This document shows, piece by piece, positions 11,198 through 16,684 of a stretch of 20,304 nucleotides of DNA (its first letter is position 1; each line of letters starts with the position of its first letter). Both the position numbers and the translations under genes were made by a program. Location: the IMG/VR virus record IMGVR_UViG_3300047553_000579, positions 1-20,304 of that record; one strand, written 5' to 3'. Source of the DNA: a virus. The notes under the pieces are model-generated. The model was not told the DNA's origin. It saw nothing but the letters and a program-made list of their open reading frames with translations, and ran no database searches.

Positions 11198-11442
11198 TGG
11201 TCAATCCTCCTGCTCAGCCCGGAAGCAGCGCCAGCAAAGGCCGGAGATGTCTCCGAAATCGGCGCTTCCGCACTTGCCGCAGGTTCCGATTCGCACAGGT
11301 TCTCCCGCAGCACCTGAAGCGCCTTGGGACCGCTGACATAGACGCGGATCTTTCCGTTGTGCTTCTTCAGCGTGATCCATACTTCGACCCCTTCGTGGCT
11401 AACCCGGAATGACTCTTTGTCCCGGCATGTGATGACCAACAT
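11194..11442 (-). CDS. csrA: CsrA-like RNA-binding protein with extended tail
   Basis: 82 residues. The first ~48 align well with CsrA (MLVITCRDKESFRV..VEVWITLKKHNGKIRVYVSGPKALQVLREN): MLxIT start, E10, the G-K-IRV strand, the GPK turn and V44-L-R46-E47. R46 corresponds to the RNA-binding R44 of E. coli CsrA; the Arg normally at position 6 is Cys here. A Glu/Ala/Ser-rich tail of about 34 residues is extra (typical CsrA is ~61 aa). CsrA binds GGA motifs in mRNA leaders, repressing or stabilising them. In a lysogen it could reset host expression or control this GGA-rich operon. GGGGAGG lies upstream of ATG 11442. Confidence 0.8.
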   Translation of the reverse strand: MLVITCRDKESFRVSHEGVEVWITLKKHNGKIRVYVSGPKALQVLRENLCESEPAASAEAPISETSPAFAGAASGLSRRIDQ

Positions 11443-11458
11443 CAGCTGACCTCCCCTA

Positions 11459-11596
11459 TCAGTTCCCCATCACCCTTGCGGTGACGGCGCAATCCATTGC
11501 AGGCGAATAAGACACCTGAACCTCGTACCTCATCGCCGAACATCCACACAGCACGGCGCACACCAGAACGACACACAGATTCCACAGGTTGTTCAT
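11459..11596 (-). CDS. Small predicted lipoprotein (45 aa)
   Basis: Frame from ATG 11596 to TGA 11459: MNNLWNLCVVLVCAVLCGC, then SAMRYEVQVSYSPAMDCAVTARVMGN. The hydrophobic segment followed by LCGC matches a lipobox (L-x-G-C), so it is likely a lipid-anchored envelope peptide. AAGGCGG lies about 6 bases upstream, and it is the first gene of the leftward early operon, 16 bases before csrA. A superinfection-exclusion or host-envelope role is possible but unproven. Confidence 0.6.
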   Translation of the reverse strand: MNNLWNLCVVLVCAVLCGCSAMRYEVQVSYSPAMDCAVTARVMGN

Positions 11597-11614
11597 GTTG
11601 CACCGCCTTGGCGT

Positions 11615-11636
11615 ATGTTTACCCGGAAGTAAACAT
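11615..11636. promoter_or_regulatory. Operator palindrome ATGTTTAC-N6-GTAAACAT
   Basis: Perfect 8-bp inverted repeat with a six-base spacer in the divergent control region. A related half-site, GTTTAC, recurs at 11649-11654 inside TAGTA-GTT-TACTA (11644-11656), so three GTTTAC half-sites alternate in orientation. A good candidate binding site for one of the two DNA-binding proteins encoded nearby. Confidence 0.6.
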
Positions 11637-11643
11637 GAGTCAA
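11615..11643 (-). promoter_or_regulatory. Leftward early promoter overlapped by an operator
   Basis: Minus strand: -35 TTGACT (11643-11638), 17-bp spacer, weak -10 AAACAT (11620-11615), just upstream of the lipoprotein/csrA operon. The operator palindrome lies over the spacer and -10, as in repressor-controlled phage early promoters. The -35 is good; the -10 is poor. Confidence 0.45.
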
Positions 11644-11656
11644 TAGTAGTTTACTA
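11644..11656. promoter_or_regulatory. Second operator-like dyad TAGTA-GTT-TACTA
   Basis: A 5-bp inverted repeat with three-base spacer, carrying the same GTTTAC as the main palindrome. It lies upstream of the leftward -35 and about 80 bp upstream of the rightward gene, so it could influence both transcripts. Confidence 0.45.
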
Positions 11657-11738
11657 CCGGTTTCTACATCGACACCAAACGCCTTTGTTGTTGACGCAAA
11701 ACGGCTAGAATTGTTGGTTAGGGAGGTGCATCAGAAAA

Positions 11739-11987
11739 ATGGTCAGACAACCGCAACCAAACTATCCGGTGAGACTTGATGCCTTGACTCATGCAAGGCT
11801 CAAATTGGCATCCGAACAGTCCAAACCGCAGTCAACGATGAACGCAATTGCGATTCATGCGATAACCATTTACTTGGAGCAGCATTTCCCAGAAATCATT
11901 TCTTCCGTAACTGCCGCTCTAGGCTCCGAGACTCCCGCCGAGACGGAAGGCGCAAAACCGAAGGCGCGGAAGCCTCGGAAGAAATAG
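11739..11987 (+). CDS. Small Arc/ribbon-helix-helix-like regulator
   Basis: 82 residues, one of only two plus-strand genes. The core NYPVRLDALTHARLKLASEQS ... MNAIAIHAITIYLEQHF has the beta strand (YPVRL) plus two helices expected of a ribbon-helix-helix protein. A Lys/Pro/Ala-rich basic tail (KPKARKPRKK) could bind DNA. ATG 11739 has GGGAGG 12 bases upstream; TAGAAT at 11706-11711 is a fair -10, with no good -35. It faces the leftward early operon across the GTTTAC operators, so it may repress it. Its 3' end overlaps the convergent HTH gene by 92 bases. Confidence 0.6.
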   Translation: MVRQPQPNYPVRLDALTHARLKLASEQSKPQSTMNAIAIHAITIYLEQHFPEIISSVTAALGSETPAETEGAKPKARKPRKK

Positions 11988-12180
11988 GGTTGTTGGGCTG
12001 CATTTCAGCCAGAAATCTGTAAACCGAATCTTGGGTGATCCGGAAATTGCGCCCGATGCGTTGCGCGTCGAGCCGATGATTCTTGCCGGCAATGTGTACG
12101 CCGGTGGTGATCCAACTCAAAACAGTGTTGGGTGAAACGGCCAACTGGTTGGCCACTTCAGTCGTTCGCAGATACTCCAC
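11896..12180 (-). CDS. MerR/excisionase-type HTH protein
   Basis: 94 residues from GTG 12180. EYLRTTEVANQLAVSPNTVLSWITTGVHIAGKNHRLDAQRIGRNFRITQDSVYRFL is a typical excisionase-family winged HTH: HTH at about 4-25, then the R-I-G-R-N-F-R-I wing with DSVYRFL. The Ser/Arg-rich tail (SRRESRSLERQLRKK) is basic. Located next to attP and integrase, on the opposite strand, it is a strong candidate for the excisionase/recombination directionality factor, though it could be a repressor. The 3' end overlaps the convergent gene, so the two messages would be antisense. Confidence 0.75.
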   Translation of the reverse strand: MEYLRTTEVANQLAVSPNTVLSWITTGVHIAGKNHRLDAQRIGRNFRITQDSVYRFLAEMQPNNPISSEASAPSVLRLPSRRESRSLERQLRKK

Positions 12181-12364
12181 TGATTGTTATCCCGGAAATC
12201 GTCCAGGCCTTGCTGGCACCTGGCAGACCGCCGACTTGGCGATCAGGGTAGAGGTCAACTGCCCCCTACACTTCTACTGTACGCATGTTCAGTACAACCG
12301 GTCAACCCGGTGTACCCGGATTAAATTACCAGCGACTGCTTTGTTGGCAACTAAGAAAAACAAG

Positions 12365-12401
12365 AATTACCGAATTACCGAAATTGCACTTCCGTACCGA
12401 A
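12365..12401. repeat. Left cluster of TTACCGAA repeats (putative integrase arm sites)
   Basis: AATTACCGAA at 12365-12374, AATTACCGAAA at 12373-12383 (sharing two bases with the first) and TACCGAA at 12395-12401, all in the same orientation, about 95-130 bp left of the tRNA-half core. They match the copies on the right, as arm-type sites of a tyrosine integrase would. Confidence 0.6.
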
Positions 12402-12495
12402 GAAATCAGGGGAAAATGGGGGTAAGTGTTGGTCGCCAGAACGGTGGCTGAACTGCAAAAACAGCTTGTTTTGTAGTCTTTTCCCGATTTTTCAA

Positions 12496-12542
12496 TTTGG
12501 TTTGGGACCAAGAAGTCGCAGGTTCGAATCCTGTCGCCCCGA
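12496..12542 (+). other. attP core: 3' half of tRNA-Pro(UGG)
   Basis: The bases fold as the 3' half of tRNA-Pro: anticodon stem TTTGG (12496-12500) with loop TTTGGGA (12501-12507: U33, anticodon UGG, G37) and CCAAG (12508-12512). Variable loop AAGTC follows, then T-arm GCAGG-TTCGAAT-CCTGT (12518-12534), acceptor 3' strand CGCCCCG (12535-12541) and discriminator A12542. There is no D-arm or 5' acceptor strand and no CCA. This is the classical phage attP that rebuilds the host tRNA gene on integration. The integrase starts 66 bases downstream. Confidence 0.85.
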
Positions 12543-12595
12543 ATACCCAAAACCTCTGGAAAACAAGGGAAAAACGCAAAGGAGCAAGCTCGGTT

Positions 12596-12682
12596 AGGAT
12601 TACCGAAAATGCCTGAAGATTACCGAAAAAAGAAGCAGGTACCGAAGGACTCTACCGAAATTCCGTCAGGATTACCGAAAAT
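12596..12682. repeat. Right cluster of TTACCGAAA repeats, running into the integrase gene
   Basis: AGGATTACCGAAAAT occurs exactly twice (12596-12610 and 12668-12682). ATTACCGAAAAA is at 12619-12630, TACCGAA at 12640-12646 and TACCGAAA at 12653-12660. The copies fall in different codon frames of the integrase start, so conservation is at DNA level. With the three left copies this gives eight same-direction sites around attP. Confidence 0.7.
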
Positions 12683-13760
12683 CCGGGTGCCTACCCTGCG
12701 CCAGCACAAGGCATCCGGTCGGTCCTATGTGACGATCCCTGGCACAAAACGGGTGGTCTACTTTGGTCCAACCGGGGTAATCGAAACTCAATTGGCTTAT
12801 GCCAAATGGGTAGAAGAATATATCAGAGAAAATGTTGGGGAAATCAAAACACGCATCCCTCAAAAGGTTCACACCTGGGCAGGCCTGCTGGCATGGTGGT
12901 TGGAGGAATGCCGGCGTGAGTATGTCCGGCTCGATGGCAGGCCCACCGGGGAATACGGCGTATGCAAGCGCGCGGCCCAGCTGATTGCCGATTTCGGCCT
13001 TGGAACGGTGCCGCTCAAGAAGATCTCCCGCCAGCACATGCACCTCGTCCGCGACCGTCTGGCGATGGGAAAGAAAAAGGTAAGCGCCAAGACGATCCGA
13101 GAGTACATGGGTCGACTGGTCAGGTGTTTTTCCAAGGCCGAAAAACAGGACTGGATTACCAGCGAACAGTTCATCCGATTGTCCAGGTGGGAGCGTGTCC
13201 GGGGATTCGGCAAGAAATCCAAACAGATCGAGCCAATCCCGATTCGCCACCTGGCCATGCTGCGACATTCACTTACCGGACGATGGCGACAGATTTTTGA
13301 TTTTCATTTGTATACCGGCCAGCGTGCCGAGACCGCCATCACCGCCAGCGCCAAGGAATTCAAGCGAACTGGCACCACATGGCAATACATTCCCCGCCAG
13401 CACAAAGGCCGGCATCGAGGCCAAAAATTGGTGATCCTGTTGGGACCGAAGGCGCGCCGAGCGGTAGCGCCGTTCATTGATTCGGCCAAGGCCGGCGGGT
13501 TGTTGTTTCCCACAAGCAAAGGCGGAACCATTCTTAAGGACACATACCGAAATGTGTTTGTCAGGAAATGTCAAGAACTCGGCTTGCCAGCGTACACGCC
13601 GCGCCAGATCCGACACACGGCAGCGACCTATCTAAAGCTGAAAGGCGTGGACACCGATGTGATCGGGTCCATTCTTGGCCACCAGTCGGGAAACATCACG
13701 CTGAGATATGCTCAGATCACCGAGGCGCAAAGGCAATCGGTGGTTGAAAAGTACGGTTAA
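12609..13760 (+). CDS. int: Tyrosine recombinase (phage integrase)
   Basis: 383 residues. N-terminal arm-binding part: RQHKASGRSYVTIPGTKRVVYFGPTG (about 31-56). A core-binding SAM-like domain (~90-200) comes next. Catalytic domain: R239 in TGQRAET, K266 in RQHKGRH, R335-H336 in IRHTAA, H358 in LGH, nucleophile Y367 in LRYAQ. The usual box-II His (H-x-x-R) is Arg332 here, a substitution also seen in relatives of this layout. The start at ATG 12609 has TTAGGA about 9 bases upstream; GTG 12687 is an alternative that would leave every arm repeat outside the gene. It integrates the phage at tRNA-Pro(UGG), with the HTH gene as likely directionality factor. Its stop overlaps the convergent C39 gene. 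Confidence 0.92.
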   Translation: MPEDYRKKKQVPKDSTEIPSGLPKIRVPTLRQHKASGRSYVTIPGTKRVVYFGPTGVIETQLAYAKWVEEYIRENVGEIKTRIPQKVHTWAGLLAWWLEECRREYVRLDGRPTGEYGVCKRAAQLIADFGLGTVPLKKISRQHMHLVRDRLAMGKKKVSAKTIREYMGRLVRCFSKAEKQDWITSEQFIRLSRWERVRGFGKKSKQIEPIPIRHLAMLRHSLTGRWRQIFDFHLYTGQRAETAITASAKEFKRTGTTWQYIPRQHKGRHRGQKLVILLGPKARRAVAPFIDSAKAGGLLFPTSKGGTILKDTYRNVFVRKCQELGLPAYTPRQIRHTAATYLKLKGVDTDVIGSILGHQSGNITLRYAQITEAQRQSVVEKYG

Positions 13761-14188
13761 CCCACCACAATTCCCCACCGCCTGAACACCGTCCCATGCC
13801 GGTCCACATCGTGCCAGCGCTTATCGAACCGCCTCGGCGTTTCGACGATCGGTCCGCGTGTGGGACATTGAAAATGCAACCGCCGGTCCCGGCTGCCAGC
13901 GCAGACCATGTAATGACCAGTCACAGGTTCACCAATAGTTTTTGCCAGGACAATGGTCGGCCTTTTGCTGCGCGCAAAATACACCAGATCCGATACCGTC
14001 ATTTCCCCGCTGAGGACCGGCAGGCCTGAAACTCGCAGCGCAGCTTCGAGCGTTCTGGGATCGGTGCCATCGATCTGGTTGGAATCGACCTTCCGGCGTG
14101 GCATCCCGAAATACTGCCACACGATCTGGCAGCACACGGCACCGCAGTCGTAGTCGGTTTGCTGCCGCAGGTCCGGCAACTGAATCAC
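13757..14188 (-). CDS. C39-like cysteine peptidase domain protein
   Basis: 143 residues from GTG 14188 (GTGA overlap with the upstream stop). It has the C39-like signature QQTDYDCGAVCCQIVWQYFG with catalytic C15 after Q10, and GHYMVCAG with H92. The Asp normally found in the DP-x-x-G motif is Cys108 (FQCPTRGP), so catalysis is uncertain. C39-like domains cleave peptides or peptidoglycan-linked peptides; in a late phage block it may aid lysis or virion processing. It has no signal peptide. Its 3' end overlaps the integrase stop (13757-13760). Confidence 0.75.
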   Translation of the reverse strand: MIQLPDLRQQTDYDCGAVCCQIVWQYFGMPRRKVDSNQIDGTDPRTLEAALRVSGLPVLSGEMTVSDLVYFARSKRPTIVLAKTIGEPVTGHYMVCAGSRDRRLHFQCPTRGPIVETPRRFDKRWHDVDRHGTVFRRWGIVVG

Positions 14189-15051
14189 GGCGCAATCGCC
14201 TGCGGTGTGATCTCGATGCTGCCGTCGTGTTTAGAGACGCGCTTGCAATTGAACTGGAGGATCCATCCGCCAAGCGGACGAGCGGCGCGGCCTTTCTCCG
14301 CGTGCCAACCATCGATCTCGTCCTTGTAGGTCGAACACCTCAAAAACAGTTGTTTTTGCTTCCGGAGTTTCCCCAGGCTACTCACGCCGAGCATAATGTT
14401 TTCGTCGTAGTTTTTGCGGTGGATGTGTCCGGATATGTAGATGTCTGCCGAGTACATCGAGCGTATGCGATTCTGGTCTATAAATCCGCGAGTGACCTCG
14501 GCTCCTCCTCCACTGCCATGTGTAAAATGTAACAATATTTGTCCTTTATGACTATTTTTTTGGGCGACCTGAATCTGCACAAATCCCCAGTACCCGGCCT
14601 CCAGCGTGGTGGCTCCCATACGGGTAAGGCCTTCCACGAACCGGGAGATCAAGTTTGTGTCGTGGCGCTTGGCGATTGATGTCTCGTGATTGCCTGGTGC
14701 GACTACTGCCAAGATGTCCTTGTAAGGTTTGAACCAATCGAGCGCCGTGCTAATCACGCTGTCGAAGTATCTACCGCCTCGATGCTCTTCCCGCAAACTG
14801 TCCTGGCTGGCTCGCGGATCCCAGCGCCCTTGCATGACATCGAACAGGTCGCCACCGATCAGGATCGGGATCTTTCGGGACAGCGCCAGATCCATGTGCT
14901 GTTTGAGCAGACCCAGATCGCATTGCGCCGAGTCCCAGTGCAGGTCGGTGAGGACCAGTAGCTCGGGAACATCCTTCCCGACCGAGTCGATGGTGTAGGT
15001 GAGACGATGGACTTTATCGTCCACCTTGGACACGGACCACTGAATTGGCAT
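14185..15051 (-). CDS. Calcineurin-like metallophosphoesterase
   Basis: 288 residues from ATG 15051 with GAGG six bases upstream (the frame opens to 15153 over the HNH gene). All motifs of the superfamily are present: DLH (D36, H38), GGDLFD (D68), GNHE (N121, H122), HFTHG (H175/H178) and GHIH (H209, H211), so a complete dinuclear metal site is expected. Members hydrolyse phosphomonoesters or diesters or nucleic acids (Mre11/SbcD-like); the substrate here is not evident. Phage copies are common in early or late blocks. It is coupled to the C39 gene (GTGA). Confidence 0.88.
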   Translation of the reverse strand: MPIQWSVSKVDDKVHRLTYTIDSVGKDVPELLVLTDLHWDSAQCDLGLLKQHMDLALSRKIPILIGGDLFDVMQGRWDPRASQDSLREEHRGGRYFDSVISTALDWFKPYKDILAVVAPGNHETSIAKRHDTNLISRFVEGLTRMGATTLEAGYWGFVQIQVAQKNSHKGQILLHFTHGSGGGAEVTRGFIDQNRIRSMYSADIYISGHIHRKNYDENIMLGVSSLGKLRKQKQLFLRCSTYKDEIDGWHAEKGRAARPLGGWILQFNCKRVSKHDGSIEITPQAIAP

Positions 15052-15058
15052 GGGAACC

Positions 15059-15385
15059 TCACGGTCGGGTGCGGACTTTAGCCAGGAACGCGGCTGAATC
15101 TTCACGGACTGCGGGGTTGTAGCTTTGCCAGTCAAACAAGTGGCCAAATGCAAGATGGCAGGAATCTCCGCACAGTGTGAGGAGATTGGCCGGGTCTAGC
15201 TCCGCATCGCGGTTCAGGTGAAATGGCACCACATGGTGGACCTCCAAGTCCTTGGAGCGTCCGCAAGCGGCGCAGGTCGGGAACTGCGTTAGATGCTTGG
15301 ACCGGACGGCGCGCCAGCCGGGAGATCTGGGAACACCCAGCCACATTTCAAACTGTGGCTGGAGCAGTTTCCGCCAGAGGCTCAT
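15059..15385 (-). CDS. HNH endonuclease (late block)
   Basis: 108 residues from ATG 15385, which overlaps the upstream stop as TAATG. Motifs: RSPGWRAVRSKHL, C-x2-C (FPTCAACG), LEVHHVVPFHL (catalytic HH), LDPANLLTLC, and SCHLAFGHLFDW. This variant (EVHHVVPF ... GHLFDWQSYNP) is the type I associate with planctomycete phages and genomes. It is the fourth HNH-type protein in the window, between a membrane protein and the metallophosphoesterase. Packaging nuclease, homing nuclease or phage defence are possible. Confidence 0.88.
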   Translation of the reverse strand: MSLWRKLLQPQFEMWLGVPRSPGWRAVRSKHLTQFPTCAACGRSKDLEVHHVVPFHLNRDAELDPANLLTLCGDSCHLAFGHLFDWQSYNPAVREDSAAFLAKVRTRP

Positions 15386-15699
15386 TAATGCGTGATCTTG
15401 TTGAGAAGCAGGCCAAGCGCCCACTGAGCCAACAGGAGCCACGGGATCGGCAGAAACTGCTTGGCCTCGTCGCCTGCTTTCGCCTGGCTGATGGCGGCCT
15501 CTAGTGCGGCCTCAGGGCTGAAGTCCTCACCGGTTGCCATGCTGGGAGCCGGCACCGCAATCTGTGCGCCGTAGAGTCCAACGGTTGCGGCAGCAGCCAG
15601 CACGTCCCGTCCCCATGGAGTCTTTGCGCGTGCGAAGTCCAAAAGGATTTTCAAGCTATTAACTGGGAGTTCGTTGGGAAGTTGAATCGGGTCGAACAT
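15385..15699 (-). CDS. Small membrane protein, holin candidate
   Basis: 104 residues from ATG 15699 (GAGGTG just upstream). It begins MFDPIQLPNELPVNSLKILLDF, has an Ala-rich weakly hydrophobic stretch (VLAAAATVGLYGAQIAVPA), a charged helix, and a clear C-terminal transmembrane segment FLPIPWLLLAQWALGLLLN. Position in the late block next to peptidases suits a lysis protein, but one or two membrane spans is the only solid evidence. The last base overlaps the HNH start (TAATG). Confidence 0.6.
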   Translation of the reverse strand: MFDPIQLPNELPVNSLKILLDFARAKTPWGRDVLAAAATVGLYGAQIAVPAPSMATGEDFSPEAALEAAISQAKAGDEAKQFLPIPWLLLAQWALGLLLNKITH

Positions 15700-15710
15700 G
15701 AAACACCTCA

Positions 15711-16019
15711 CTAGAACTGCGTAGAAACCACCTCAAAACTGCTCTCGTCTGCAACGGTATACGCACCAGTTCCGGACCAGTTGTAGTAATGGGTGCCGCT
15801 GGCGGTTATCGGGAAGTCGTAGTAATACACACCCGTGCTAGAGCGGGTGACCGTGCCGGGGTAATAGAAGGTCGAGACGGTGCCGGCTGGAACCTTTACC
15901 TTCAGCGTGATGTTGGTTGGATCAACCACCGCGCCGCCAATGTCCTTAAAGGTGGCCTGAACCCGGATCAAGTCTCCGATGTTGTATGAGTAGGTTCCGG
16001 TGTTTGCGTTGTACGGCAT
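15711..16019 (-). CDS. Ig-like beta-sandwich virion protein
   Basis: 102 residues from ATG 16019 (GGAGG 7 bases upstream). It starts with MPYNANTGTYSYNIGDLIRVQATFKDIGG and continues DPTNITLKVKVPAG and STGVYYYDFPITASGTHYYNWSG, alternating strands with the G-x-Y-x-Y pattern of Ig-like domains found on tail or capsid surfaces. No signal peptide. Such domains may bind carbohydrates at the host surface. It follows the other small virion proteins. Confidence 0.7.
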   Translation of the reverse strand: MPYNANTGTYSYNIGDLIRVQATFKDIGGAVVDPTNITLKVKVPAGTVSTFYYPGTVTRSSTGVYYYDFPITASGTHYYNWSGTGAYTVADESSFEVVSTQF

Positions 16020-16022
16020 GTA

Positions 16023-16289
16023 TCAGCCTCCAAACAGTTCCATCGTGATGCTGGTTGATTTGGATGCCGACAGGATCAGTTGGGTTGATTTCCCAATGGT
16101 GGATGTCGTGATAACGCCGGGCTCCGGTGCGCTGCCAGAACCACCGGCTAGAAGTCCGTAACCGGCTAGAGCAAAATTGAGCCGGTCGGTAAGCCTACGA
16201 GTCGGCAGAGACTTACCTGCGCTGGCATCTGAACCACCCAGGCTGGTGGCTGGCGATAGGCACAGGTTTAAATAGCTCTGATAACTCAC
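16023..16289 (-). CDS. Small virion-block protein of unknown function
   Basis: 88 residues from GTG 16289 (GTGA overlap). Ser/Thr/Leu/Gly rich (SYQSYLNLCLSPATSLGGSDASAGKSLPTRRLTDRLNFALAGYGLLAGGSG, STIGKSTQLILSASKSTSITMELFGG). Not recognised. Its position and composition suggest a small structural or tail-associated protein. Confidence 0.65.
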   Translation of the reverse strand: MSYQSYLNLCLSPATSLGGSDASAGKSLPTRRLTDRLNFALAGYGLLAGGSGSAPEPGVITTSTIGKSTQLILSASKSTSITMELFGG

Positions 16290-16684
16290 GGCAATTCAAC
16301 CTGGACAGCCTGCAAGACAACCGCCGTCAAGCATTTCTGCCAGTCCCAAGGCTGGCCAATGCTGGCCTGACTGGCTGGGTGGTTGGTAGTTTCAAGAATG
16401 CCTGCCGGGTTGCTACATCTCCAATAGACGATTCCTGGAGTCTGAGCCAATCCCATGCCTTCCAAGTTTTCCCGTATGGCTTCAGTCACGCTGAAAGCCG
16501 CACCGTAATGAGTGGCAGGCGCCTGACCATTGGCCGAAAGCTGGCACCCAACCTCTTCAGGTTTTGACGGGTCACGCGGCTGGCCATCGTCGCGAGGGAA
16601 TGCAATGTCTAGAGCAGCAATAGCACCCGGCATCGATGCCGATGCGCCAATCACAAAAACTTGGTGTTCCCAAATGGTCGACAT
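16286..16684 (-). CDS. Virion-block protein of unknown function
   Basis: 132 residues from ATG 16684, overlapping the previous stop as TAATG. It has STIWEHQVFVIGASASMPGAIAALDIAFPRDDGQPRD, a central PATHYGAAFSVTEAIRENL segment and a Trp-rich C-terminus (VYWRCSNPAGIL, QPWDWQKCLTAVVLQAVQVELP). No family recognised. Located between two tail-type genes, so most likely structural. Confidence 0.65.
   Translation of the reverse strand: MSTIWEHQVFVIGASASMPGAIAALDIAFPRDDGQPRDPSKPEEVGCQLSANGQAPATHYGAAFSVTEAIRENLEGMGLAQTPGIVYWRCSNPAGILETTNHPASQASIGQPWDWQKCLTAVVLQAVQVELP

Larger units (their letters stand above)
12181..12608. other. Attachment and control region without protein genes
   Basis: About 430 bases between the HTH gene and integrase. 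It holds an inverted repeat TGTAC-N9-GTACA (12278-12296), a C/G-rich ACCCGGTGTACCCGG direct repeat (12306-12319), clustered TTACCGAA repeats on both sides of a tRNA-half site, and the integrase leader. Open frames across it are spurious. The promoter of the HTH gene should lie in 12181-12300 but was not resolved. Confidence 0.6.

Noticed and set aside
11691-11711. TTGACG + TAGAAT as a rightward promoter
   Set aside because: The spacing is only 9 bp, too short for a sigma-70 promoter; TAGAAT may still be a -10 with a poor -35.
12326-12550. Minus-strand frame giving a GDRIRTCDFLVPNQ-type protein
   Set aside because: This is the well-known false translation of the antisense of a tRNA 3' half; the bases belong to the attP core.
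12672-13268. 198-codon minus-strand frame inside integrase
   Set aside because: Antisense shadow of the integrase; composition does not look coding and there is no ribosome site.
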